Source of the DNA: an uncultured Bacteroidota bacterium
GTDB taxonomy: Bacteria > Bacteroidota > Bacteroidia > Chitinophagales > Chitinophagaceae
Length of the DNA stretch: 7,362 nucleotides
Assembly: GCA_903905685.1 (NCBI GenBank)
Contig: CAIVHI010000442.1
Coordinates: forward strand, 1-7,362
Direction of reading: 5' to 3'
In this document: positions 1 to 6,090 of the stretch, one piece after another
How the letters are laid out: every line of letters starts with the position of its first letter
Numbering within the stretch: the stretch's first letter is position 1
Translations under genes and position numbers: made by a program
The notes under the pieces: model-generated
Databases searched by the model: none
Seen by the model: only the letters and a program-made list of their open reading frames with translations
What the model was told of the DNA's origin: nothing

Positions 1-1
1 A

Positions 2-1468
2 AAAAGCACGCTTACGGAAAAAGGCTTCCAGCAAGCCATAGATGAAGCCATTGCAAAAAACGACATGTTTTTCAATATTGAATTGAAACATGCCAATTAC
101 AAACGCCACTTCTACAGCAGCAGCATACCAATCATCATTTACGACACCGATTCGTTCCACATTTTGGAAGTCAACCAATCGGCAGTAGACAAATACGGCA
201 TAAGTAAGGAGGCGTTTTTGACACTCCTTTTCACCGACATTTTCCCCAAGGAAGATGTGGAATCATTCCTGGAAGCCCACGAAGCGCACGACTACGGCCA
301 ATTCGACACCGGCTACTGGCGCAATGTGAAACAGGATGGCGCACTTTTTTTCGTGAACATCTATACCCACTATACCTATGTAGATGAGAAGGAAACCGGG
401 ATGTCGTTCTTGTTCGACGTGAACGACAAGTTGTTGGAAGACATCACCAACAAAAACTCCCAAAACCTGATTAAAGGACAGAAAGAACAATTCGACAGCA
501 TCCTTTCCACCCTCAGCGACGCGGTTTGGAGCATCAGGGCCGATACTTTGGAACTGATTTACGCGAATAACGCTTTCTACAAATTGTTCGGCTTCTCACC
601 CGAAGAAATGACGGCCAATATCGACCCGTTTTTCAGCCTCATTCACCCCGACGACCAAAAGGCGTTCCGGCAGTCTATGCAGGGTGTGAGCTACTCGGGA
701 AGTGCGCGTGTGGAATACCGGTACAACCACCGCGATGGCTCGTTGAAGACGCTGCAGGCCCACGTAACCCTGATTAAGGGTTCGGAAGGCAAACCCGACA
801 CCCTGAACGGTGTTACCGTGGACGTGACCAAGGAGCGCGCCTTGCAGGACAAAATCCGCAAAAGCGAACAAAACCTGCTGGCCACCATCAACAACACCAA
901 GGACTTGATTTGGTCGGTGAATACGAATCTGGAAATCATCTTCTGCAACAAGCCCTATCAGGAATACGTATACCAGATTTCACGCACTTCTCCCCGGCCC
1001 GGCGACTACGTATTGGGCGAATGGGGCTCCGACGACTTCATTGCATTACGCACCAACGACTACAAGCGGGCACTTGCAGGAGAGTCGTTCATAACGGTAG
1101 TAGAGGAGAAATTTGGTGGGGAAGTGATGTATAAAGAGTTCAGCAACAACCCTATTATAGACCATGAGGGGAAGATAACGGGCGTAAACTGCATAGCCCG
1201 CGACATATCGGAGCAGCGTAGGCAGTTTATGAAGATACAGCAGCAGAACGAAAAGCTGAAGGAAATTGCCTGGATTCAAAGCCACGGCGTTCGCGCCCCT
1301 GTAGCCGCCATACTAGGCCTCATTGAGTTGTTCGATTACGAAGCCGAAGGCAATGCCTACAACGTCGAAATCCTTGAGATGCTGAAAAAAGCCACCCAAG
1401 ACCTTGACATCGTCATCAAAAAAGTGGTTGAAAAAACCGAAGTGTTGGATCAAGATGGTGGGGAGTGA
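2..1468 (+). CDS. Multi-PAS sensor protein with a C-terminal histidine-kinase dimerisation helix but no ATPase domain (5' partial)
   Basis: Likely a cytoplasmic signal-sensing protein. The frame is open from base 2, and 21 codons precede the first Met at 65, so the gene probably begins outside the window. Numbering from that Met, a PAS fold spans about residues 18-120 ('IYDTDSFHILEVN' then 'KYGISKEAF'). A second spans about 143-258 ('YANNAFYKLFGFSPEEM', 'IHPDDQ', ending 'GVTVDVTKER'). A third, more divergent, spans about 272-385 (ending 'GVNCIARDISEQ'). A linker helix follows, then a HisKA/DHp-like segment (about 390-460) with the H-box 'IQSHGVRAPVAAILGL'. His407 sits at the phospho-acceptor position, but the usual following Glu is Gly408. 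The protein stops about 60 residues after His407, with no N, G1, F or G2 ATP-binding boxes. PAS proteins ending in such a half-kinase are known in Bacteroidota. The partner and signal cannot be read from sequence. No signal peptide or membrane segment is visible in this part. Confidence 0.85.
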   Translation, partial: KSTLTEKGFQQAIDEAIAKNDMFFNIELKHANYKRHFYSSSIPIIIYDTDSFHILEVNQSAVDKYGISKEAFLTLLFTDIFPKEDVESFLEAHEAHDYGQFDTGYWRNVKQDGALFFVNIYTHYTYVDEKETGMSFLFDVNDKLLEDITNKNSQNLIKGQKEQFDSILSTLSDAVWSIRADTLELIYANNAFYKLFGFSPEEMTANIDPFFSLIHPDDQKAFRQSMQGVSYSGSARVEYRYNHRDGSLKTLQAHVTLIKGSEGKPDTLNGVTVDVTKERALQDKIRKSEQNLLATINNTKDLIWSVNTNLEIIFCNKPYQEYVYQISRTSPRPGDYVLGEWGSDDFIALRTNDYKRALAGESFITVVEEKFGGEVMYKEFSNNPIIDHEGKITGVNCIARDISEQRRQFMKIQQQNEKLKEIAWIQSHGVRAPVAAILGLIELFDYEAEGNAYNVEILEMLKKATQDLDIVIKKVVEKTEVLDQDGGE

Positions 1469-1477
1469 TGCCCCACT
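1457..1477 (+). terminator. Short hairpin overlapping the stop codon of the PAS gene (weak terminator candidate)
   Basis: GTGGGG (1458-1463) can pair with CCCCAC (1471-1476) across a 7-nt loop, with a G-U pair outside. The TGA stop codon (1466-1468) lies in the loop. It is followed by TCTTGATTT, not a true T-run, so this is only a weak candidate for the 3' end of the PAS transcript. The neighbour beyond it runs in the opposite direction, so termination somewhere here is expected. Confidence 0.3.
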
Positions 1478-1631
1478 CTTGATTTATGTTGAATGGCAGG
1501 ATGGCCGTCCCAATTTCACTCTGCTCAGCCTACCTGAACCCACACAATACAGACATTACAAACATACCCATCGCTTCGCCGCCATGAAAAGCCCTATAAA
1601 CTTCCTCGTTCATCGTTGATTTTGAAAAATC

Positions 1632-1887
1632 CTAATCCCAATTGAGTTCGATGCGTTCAATAGCCCCATCTAGTCCAATGTCAATCTGGCGTGTTGAGTA
1701 GGTATGAAACAAATCCAGAGCTGTTGCCGCCCATTGGCTGTTGACGGTTTTCTGGACTGTCACTCGGTCCCCTTAAAAGAGCAACCATTTCATTTAAATG
1801 ATGCCTACTCATCCACACAAATTTATTAAAAGGCTCCAACGGCACCCATAATCCGCAAAAGCCTAAGTTCAAGTATAAAAAGACCAT
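1632..1887 (-). pseudogene. Unrecognised small coding remnant with one apparent frameshift
   Basis: On the minus strand two adjacent frames each look protein-like and join at about 1773-1778. The first runs from ATG at 1887 ('MVFLYLNLGFCGLWVPLEPF', then 'WMSRHHLNEMVALL'). The second runs to a TAG at 1632-1634 ('GDRVTVQKTVNSQWAA', 'DLFHTYSTRQIDIGLDG', 'AIERIELNWD'). The second frame has a TAA at 1773-1775 just upstream, so it needs the first frame to be reached. The first frame, if not shifted, ends in a Pro/Ser/Gln/Asn-rich tail and stops at 1681. Removing one base in the stretch read as CTTTTAAGGGG on the minus strand fuses them into about 85 residues. The first frame is open back to 1929, overlapping the ispF end, but offers no earlier ATG. 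No family was recognised. It could be a decayed gene, a real gene with a sequencing error in a homopolymer, or, least likely, programmed +1 frameshifting. The DNA is more AT-rich than its neighbours. Confidence 0.45.
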
Positions 1888-1915
1888 TGCATTTGGCCGA
1901 TTTTCTACATATCCC

Positions 1916-2395
1916 TTACCCCAACTGCCTCAGCAGCACATTGGCCATTGCAACAATACCTTCGCCCTTGCCCACAAACCCCATTTGCTCGGTGGTGGTG
2001 GCTTTAATGGATATGTCGTTGGGGCTCATGTTCAGTACGGCAGCCATTGTAGCCCGCATATCGGGGCCGTATTTCTTGATTTTCGGGGCTTCCAGCAATA
2101 CCGTGGCATCTACGTTTACCGGCGCATAACCCTTGGATGCAACCAGCTCACCACACTTTTTCAGCAATATTTTGCTGTCTATGCCCTTGTAGGCCGCATC
2201 GGTATCGGGAAAGTGTTGACCAATATCACCTAGGGCGAGAGCGCCCAGCAGGGCATCGCACACGGCATGCAGCAGCACATCGGCATCGGAATGTCCCAGT
2301 GCCCCTTTTGGCGATGGTATGAGCACCCCGCCCAACCAAAAATCCCGTCCTTCCACCATTTGATGAAAGTCTATTCCTTGTCCAATCCTATACAT
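1916..2395 (-). CDS. ispF: 2-C-methyl-D-erythritol 2,4-cyclodiphosphate synthase
   Basis: Cytoplasmic enzyme of the MEP pathway. It cyclises CDP-methylerythritol 2-phosphate, releasing CMP, on the way to IPP and DMAPP. The 159-residue length is normal for the family, which works as a homotrimer with active sites between subunits. The N-terminus 'RIGQGIDFH' supplies metal ligands Asp9 and His11, and His43 in 'DVLLHAVCDALLGA' is the third. The conserved 'GHSDAD' (34-39), 'GDIGQHFPDTD' (56-66) and C-terminal 'KATTTEQMGFVGKGEGI' (131-147, with Thr135-Glu136) are all present. The ATG at 2395 gives the family's standard N-terminus. No Shine-Dalgarno site is visible; the upstream stretch is A-rich, as is usual in Bacteroidota. 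It sits alone downstream of the hutU terminator, without ispD or other MEP genes in the window. It is intact, with no missing key residue. Confidence 0.96.
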   Translation of the reverse strand: MYRIGQGIDFHQMVEGRDFWLGGVLIPSPKGALGHSDADVLLHAVCDALLGALALGDIGQHFPDTDAAYKGIDSKILLKKCGELVASKGYAPVNVDATVLLEAPKIKKYGPDMRATMAAVLNMSPNDISIKATTTEQMGFVGKGEGIVAMANVLLRQLG

Positions 2396-2445
2396 AACGT
2401 TTCATTTTTTGTTCAACCTACAGCCTTCGCTGCCTGCCCACCCTA

Positions 2446-2473
2446 CAAAAATACGGGTCGCCACACATGGCAA
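2446..2473 (-). promoter_or_regulatory. Possible ispF promoter embedded in the terminator hairpin
   Basis: On the minus strand TATTTTTG (complement of 2446-2453) matches the Bacteroidota -7 consensus TAnnTTTG exactly. A TTG (complement of 2471-2473) lies 17 nt upstream as a possible -33 element. This would give a leader of roughly 45 nt before the ispF ATG. The -7 match also forms the minus-strand U-tract of the terminator, so it may simply be coincidence. Confidence 0.3.
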
Positions 2474-2487
2474 CCCGTATTTTTTTT
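2447..2487. terminator. Bidirectional intrinsic terminator between hutU and ispF
   Basis: The arms AAATACGGGT (2449-2458) and ACCCGTATTT (2473-2482) are perfectly complementary over 10 bp. After one C-A mismatch the stem continues with GCCA/TGGC and closes on a CACA loop. An A-run (2447-2451) precedes the stem and an 8-T run (2480-2487) follows it, so U-tracts form on both strands. On the minus strand it lies about 30 nt past the hutU stop and ahead of ispF, so its evident job is to end the hutU transcript. Confidence 0.85.
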
Positions 2488-2513
2488 ATGCGCAATGAAG
2501 AAAGTCGATTCTA

Positions 2514-4166
2514 TCAAATTTGGAGTCCGAATTTTTCGCTCGTATCTATCGCTTCTTGGTAGCCGGCGTCGGCATGACGGATGACACCCATGGCGGGGTC
2601 GTTGTGCAGCACGCGGCGCAGGCGCTCGGCGGCATCTTCGGTTCCATCGGCAACAATCACCATACCCGCATGGAGCGAATAGCCCATGCCCACCCCGCCA
2701 CCGTGGTGGAACGATACCCAGCTTGCACCGCCGGCGGTGTTGATGAGTGCATTCAGAATAGGCCAGTCGGCCACGGCATCGCTGCCATCCTTCATGGCTT
2801 CGGTCTCGCGATTGGGAGACGCTACCGAGCCGGTATCCAAGTGGTCGCGACCAATTACTATGGGCGCCTTCACCTTTCCGGTGCGCACCAATTCATTGAA
2901 CAGCACGCCGGCCTTTTCTCGCTCTCCCATACCGAGCCAGCATATGCGTGCCGGCAACCCTTGGAACGCTATGCGCTCCCTTGCCATACGCAGCCAGCGG
3001 TTGAGCCCGGCGTTTTCAGGAAAAAGCTCCATCAATGCACGGTCGGTGGTATAAATATCTTCGGGGTCGCCACTCAATGCCACCCAGCGGAAGGGGCCCT
3101 TGCCCTCGCAGAACAACGGACGGATGAATGCAGGTACAAACCCCGGAAAATCGAACGCATCCATCACCCCGCGCTTGTCTTTGGCTTGGCCACGCAGGTT
3201 GTTGCCATAGTCGAACGTGACTGCACCCCTCTTTTGGAGGGTCAGCATTTGGCGCACGTGGCGGGCAATGGTATCCAAAGAACGGCTTTCATATTCGGTG
3301 GGGTTGGCCGACCGCAATATATTGGCTTCGGCAACACTCATGCCCTCGGGGAAATAGCCGATGAGCGCATCGTGGGCCGATGTTTGATCGGTAAGGGTAT
3401 CGGGCGTGATGTTGCGGTCCAGCATGCGTTGCAACAAGTCAACGGCGTTGCAACACACGCCAATAGATACGGCCTCGCCATTATGCTTGGCCTCAAGCGC
3501 CATGTCGATAGCTTCGTCAATATTGTCGGAGAATTTATCCAAGTATCTGGTTTCCAAACGCTTGCGAATGCGCCATTCTTCCATCTCTGCGGCGAGACAA
3601 ACCCCTTCGTTAAGGGTGATAGCCAGCGGCTGAGCCCCACCCATGCCGCCCAAGCCGGCGGTCACATTCAGGGTCCCCTTCAAGGTGCCGCCAAAGTGCC
3701 GTGCGGCAAGCGATAGGTAGGTTTCGTAGGTGCCCTGCACAATGCCTTGCGAGCCAATGTATATCCAGCTACCTGCGGTCATTTGGCCATACATCATCAG
3801 CCCCTTGGCTTCCAATTCGCGGAAGTGCTCCCAAGTAGCCCACTTGCCTACCAAATTGGAGTTGGCGATGAGCACACGTGGTGCGTTTTTGTGGGAGCGA
3901 AGCACACCTACTGGCTTGCCGCTTTGCACCATCAGGGTCTCGTCCTCATTCAGGTTTTTGAGGCATTCCAATATCTTGTCGAAGCTTTCCCAATTTCTTG
4001 CTGCCTTTCCTATACCCCCATACACTACCAAATCTTCGGGCCGCTCCGCCACTTCCGGGTCCAGATTGTTTTGAATCATGCGGTATGCCGCCTCCGTAAC
4101 CCAGTTTTTACAATTCAATTCGGTTCCTCTTGGTGAGCGAACCGTCCGATGCTCTATCAATGCCAT
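2514..4166 (-). CDS. hutU: Urocanate hydratase (urocanase)
   Basis: Cytoplasmic NAD+-dependent enzyme, second step of histidine degradation. It hydrates urocanate to 4-imidazolone-5-propanoate using NAD+ as electrophile. The 550 residues match the classical bacterial family (about 550-560). Signatures in order are 'RGTELNCKNW' (13-22), 'YGGIGKAARNWESFD' (49-63), 'SGKPVGV' (82-88), 'MTAGSWIYIGSQGIVQGTYE' (129-148), 'TAGLGGMGGAQPLA' (169-182), 'GLPARICWLGMGER' (403-416) and 'HHGGGVGMGY' (487-496). Cys409 in the RICWLG motif corresponds to the conserved active-site cysteine. One small oddity is 'GYSLHAG' (495-501), where the form I know best has Gln in place of Leu498. The ATG at 4166 fits the usual short N-terminus before 'RGTELNCK'. 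No hutH, hutI or hutG can be identified next to it, so the pathway genes appear dispersed. The 153-nt gap to the upstream hydrolase suggests its own promoter. Confidence 0.97.
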   Translation of the reverse strand: MALIEHRTVRSPRGTELNCKNWVTEAAYRMIQNNLDPEVAERPEDLVVYGGIGKAARNWESFDKILECLKNLNEDETLMVQSGKPVGVLRSHKNAPRVLIANSNLVGKWATWEHFRELEAKGLMMYGQMTAGSWIYIGSQGIVQGTYETYLSLAARHFGGTLKGTLNVTAGLGGMGGAQPLAITLNEGVCLAAEMEEWRIRKRLETRYLDKFSDNIDEAIDMALEAKHNGEAVSIGVCCNAVDLLQRMLDRNITPDTLTDQTSAHDALIGYFPEGMSVAEANILRSANPTEYESRSLDTIARHVRQMLTLQKRGAVTFDYGNNLRGQAKDKRGVMDAFDFPGFVPAFIRPLFCEGKGPFRWVALSGDPEDIYTTDRALMELFPENAGLNRWLRMARERIAFQGLPARICWLGMGEREKAGVLFNELVRTGKVKAPIVIGRDHLDTGSVASPNRETEAMKDGSDAVADWPILNALINTAGGASWVSFHHGGGVGMGYSLHAGMVIVADGTEDAAERLRRVLHNDPAMGVIRHADAGYQEAIDTSEKFGLQI

Positions 4167-4238
4167 AACAACTATATCTTCTATCGTTTAATATTTCAGT
4201 CTTTGGTTTGAATTACGTTGTAAAATTACTACTTGAAA

Positions 4239-4259
4239 CGGCATTTAATGCCGCCGGCA
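4239..4259. promoter_or_regulatory. Overlapping palindromes upstream of hutU (operator or terminator candidate)
   Basis: CGGCATTTAATGCCG (4239-4253) is a perfect palindrome with 7-nt arms around a central T. It overlaps a second palindrome, TGCCGCCGGCA (4249-4259). Together they make three alternating half-sites, CGGCA-TGCCG-CGGCA. The element lies 73 nt upstream of the hutU ATG and about 60 nt past the stop of the preceding minus-strand hydrolase. It could therefore be a repressor site for hutU or a weak hairpin terminator (it is followed on the minus strand by TTTC only). No hut regulator is visible nearby. Confidence 0.35.
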
Positions 4260-4319
4260 GGATATACAGCTATTTGTTTTTAATATAGTGCCCAATGAGC
4301 TCAAAATGGGTGGCAGGTG

Positions 4320-5042
4320 CTACTTCAGCAACCACTTGGAAACGTCCTCGATTATGGGCTTTGTAATTTGATGCCTTGTGCCTTGGTAAGGGTGCAATTC
4401 GGGCTCCATCCCGAGCGACTTCATAAATTCAATGGCCGCTTTGCAGTCTTCATACGGAATCTTCTCGTCCGCCGTGCCGTGGGCTGCGAAAACGCGAAGG
4501 TTTTTCAGGGCAGGCGATGACTTTACCGAAGCCCGAAGGAAGGGCACTATCATTCCACCGATTGGGGCAATTCCCTTCAACAATTGTGGGTGCAACAGGC
4601 CTACACAATAGCTCATCATGGCACCCTGGCTGAACCCCGACACGTATACCTCCTTGGGGTTGGCATGGTACCTAGCCACAATTTGGCCTATGAACTTCAC
4701 CAACAACCCCGTAGAATTGAGCATATCTTCCTTGCTGCCATCATGATGTCCGTTCATGTGGCTCATTTCATACCATTGGTAACCATTGGCGTTTACCTGC
4801 TTGGGAGCCCGCACCGACACCACGATGAAATCTTCGGGTAGCGACTGCTTGAGATCGAAAAGGTCGGCCTCATTGCTGCCATATCCATGAAGCAAAATGA
4901 TGATCGGCGGATTGCCGGCCTTCTTGGCGGGCAAGTGTACAAGATACTTGAGTGCCAAGTCGTCCTTCAACCGCAAGTCTTGCGCGCCGGCACTATAGGA
5001 AATTAGAAAGGCCAAAGCAAAGCCAAAAAACAAATGCCTCAT
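4320..5042 (-). CDS. Exported alpha/beta hydrolase, phospholipase/carboxylesterase family
   Basis: Predicted serine esterase exported from the cytoplasm. A signal peptide is seen at residues 1-20 (Arg2, then a hydrophobic core 'LFFGFALAFLISYS' and 'AGAQ' as a plausible cleavage site). The mature part is a compact alpha/beta hydrolase. 'IILLHGYGSNEAD' (48-60) carries the oxyanion loop, 'YVSGFSQGAMMSY' (133-145) the nucleophile Ser138, 'FAAHGTADEKIPY' (185-197) the acid Asp192, and 'GTRHQI' (221-226) the His224. This is the arrangement of the Abhydrolase_2 family, which includes acyl-protein thioesterases and carboxylesterases. The substrate cannot be told; feruloyl- or acetyl-ester hydrolysis is as plausible as lipid ester hydrolysis. 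At 240 residues it is full length. There is no lipobox Cys after the signal, so it should be soluble periplasmic or secreted. It is transcribed divergently from the crotonase gene, with a promoter candidate close upstream. Confidence 0.88.
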   Translation of the reverse strand: MRHLFFGFALAFLISYSAGAQDLRLKDDLALKYLVHLPAKKAGNPPIIILLHGYGSNEADLFDLKQSLPEDFIVVSVRAPKQVNANGYQWYEMSHMNGHHDGSKEDMLNSTGLLVKFIGQIVARYHANPKEVYVSGFSQGAMMSYCVGLLHPQLLKGIAPIGGMIVPFLRASVKSSPALKNLRVFAAHGTADEKIPYEDCKAAIEFMKSLGMEPELHPYQGTRHQITKPIIEDVSKWLLK

Positions 5043-5064
5043 CGAATTATCGCAAAATTTTATC

Positions 5065-5095
5065 CAAATTTAGGTATTTCGAGAACATGTACGAA
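5065..5095 (-). promoter_or_regulatory. Bacteroidota-type promoter candidate for the exported hydrolase
   Basis: On the minus strand TAAATTTG (complement of 5065-5072) matches the -7 consensus TAnnTTTG exactly. TTCG (complement of 5092-5095), one mismatch from the TTTG -33 element, lies 19 nt upstream, the expected spacing. The start point would be near 5060, giving a leader of about 18 nt before the ATG at 5042. This is prediction from consensus only. Confidence 0.5.
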
Positions 5096-5201
5096 TCGGA
5101 TGGCGACAAAAATTTTTAACGTCAGGTTTCGGGTTATTTGAGTTATTTTGCAAAAAGAGCAACACTTTAAAAGTATTTCCACTAATTCAAAATTCACGAC
5201 T

Positions 5202-5972
5202 ATGCAACACAGTGAAGGCTATGTAGTTCATGAACTGGAACACGGCATCGCCACAATAGAATTTTCGCACCCCGCAGGCAACTCGCTTCCGGGAGCCATC
5301 CTCACCGATTTGGCGCAGACCATCAACAACGTTGGCCTCGATAGCCGCGTGAGGGTCATCATCTTGAAGAGTGCCGGCGACAAGACTTTTTGTGCGGGTG
5401 CTTCTTTCGACGAACTGACCGCCATAAGGAACGAAGCCGAAGGCAAGCAATTTTTCAACGGCTTCGCATTGGTCATCAACGCTATGCGCAAATGCCACAA
5501 GCTCATCATTGGCCGCGTGCAAGGCAAAGCCGTGGGCGGCGGTGTGGGCTTGATAGCCGCTACCGATTATGCCATTGCTACCGAAGAAGCATCCATTAAG
5601 CTGAGCGAACTTGCGGTGGGTATAGGCCCATTCGTGGTAGGTCCGGCAGTGGAGCGCAAAATGGGGGTTTCCAGCTATTCGCAACTTGCCATAGACGCTA
5701 CCCAATGGCGCAGTGCCGATTGGGCCAAACGCCATGGCCTGTATGCCGAGGTTCACAAAACCACTTTGGAGCTTGATGACTCCGTTGCCGACTTGGCCGA
5801 CAAACTCGCCCACAGTAGCCCCGAAGCCATGGCCCAGCTCAAAAAAGTATTTTGGCAAGGCACCGACAATTGGGACACCCTGCTGTCGGAACGCGCCGCC
5901 ATCAGCGGCAAGCTTGTGTTGAGCGACTTTACCAAGGATGCCATCGCGAACTTTAAGGCACGCGCAAAATAA
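5202..5972 (+). CDS. Enoyl-CoA hydratase/isomerase (crotonase) family protein
   Basis: Cytoplasmic acyl-CoA enzyme of the crotonase fold, 256 residues from the ATG at 5202, the usual family length. The frame is also open upstream to a TTG at 5148, but those 18 residues look non-coding and the ATG gives a normal N-terminus. Motifs seen are 'RVIILKSAGDKTFCAGASFDEL' in outline (51-72, with the oxyanion CAGA segment 64-67), 'VQGKAVGGGVGLIAATDYAI' (106-125, second oxyanion loop at Gly112-Gly114) and 'LSELAVGIGPFVVGP' (134-148). Glu136 aligns with catalytic Glu164 of rat mitochondrial hydratase. The Glu144 equivalent is Gly116, so two-Glu hydratase chemistry is not assured. The protein may be an isomerase, a methylglutaconyl-CoA hydratase-like enzyme of leucine breakdown, or another crotonase. 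No acyl-CoA dehydrogenase, carboxylase or thiolase neighbours help to decide. A TTATTTTG sequence (5143-5150), one base off the TAnnTTTG element, may belong to its promoter. Confidence 0.9.
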   Translation: MQHSEGYVVHELEHGIATIEFSHPAGNSLPGAILTDLAQTINNVGLDSRVRVIILKSAGDKTFCAGASFDELTAIRNEAEGKQFFNGFALVINAMRKCHKLIIGRVQGKAVGGGVGLIAATDYAIATEEASIKLSELAVGIGPFVVGPAVERKMGVSSYSQLAIDATQWRSADWAKRHGLYAEVHKTTLELDDSVADLADKLAHSSPEAMAQLKKVFWQGTDNWDTLLSERAAISGKLVLSDFTKDAIANFKARAK

Positions 5973-5996
5973 ATCGGATAATACCTGCACATTTGA

Positions 5997-6039
5997 TTGG
6001 GCCGTTGCTACAACCTATAAATTGGTGGCAACGGCCCGA
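5997..6039 (+). terminator. Strong hairpin after the crotonase gene, without U-tract
   Basis: GGGCCGTTGC (5999-6008) and GCAACGGCCC (6028-6037) are perfect 10-bp complementary arms around a 19-nt loop, extendable by a T-G and a T-A pair. It begins 26 nt after the crotonase stop and ends about 50 nt before the ureohydrolase ATG. Neither strand shows a T-run after the stem, so it is not a textbook intrinsic terminator. It could end the crotonase transcript, protect its 3' end, or regulate the next gene. The loop contains TAAATTGG (6018-6025), one base off the -7 promoter consensus. Confidence 0.45.
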
Positions 6040-6090
6040 CCAAAGTTGTGACAGCATTCCTAATATTCATCATTCAGCTATCTAAACACC

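Noticed and set aside
65..67. ATG at 65 as the true start of the PAS gene
   Set aside because: The frame is open upstream to the window edge and those 21 codons read as normal protein, with no promoter or start-site signal in the sequence shown. The gene is treated as 5' partial.
1404..1619. 71-codon plus-strand open frame running past the PAS gene stop
   Set aside because: The first part is out of frame inside the PAS gene and the rest has no family features or start signal. The stretch 1478-1631 holds nothing else I can support.
2520..3716. 398-codon open frame on the plus strand
   Set aside because: It lies entirely antisense to hutU, which is an unmistakable full-length family member. 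The translation is rich in His, Ala, Gly and Cys with no recognisable motif, as expected of a shadow frame.
4290..4309. CCCA...TGAGCTCA...TGGG imperfect inverted repeat after the hydrolase stop
   Set aside because: Only four outer pairs form around a small palindrome, and no T-run follows on the minus strand. This is too weak to call a terminator.
2514..5042. hutU and the exported hydrolase as one operon
   Set aside because: They share a strand, but the 153-nt gap contains a palindromic element and the proteins have no evident link, so co-transcription is not supported by sequence alone.
5148..5201. TTG-initiated 18-residue N-terminal extension of the crotonase
   Set aside because: The ATG at 5202 gives the family's normal start. 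The extension overlaps the probable promoter region and has no conserved features.
5187..5990. 267-codon minus-strand open frame opposite the crotonase
   Set aside because: Antisense shadow of a clear crotonase gene, with no motifs of its own.
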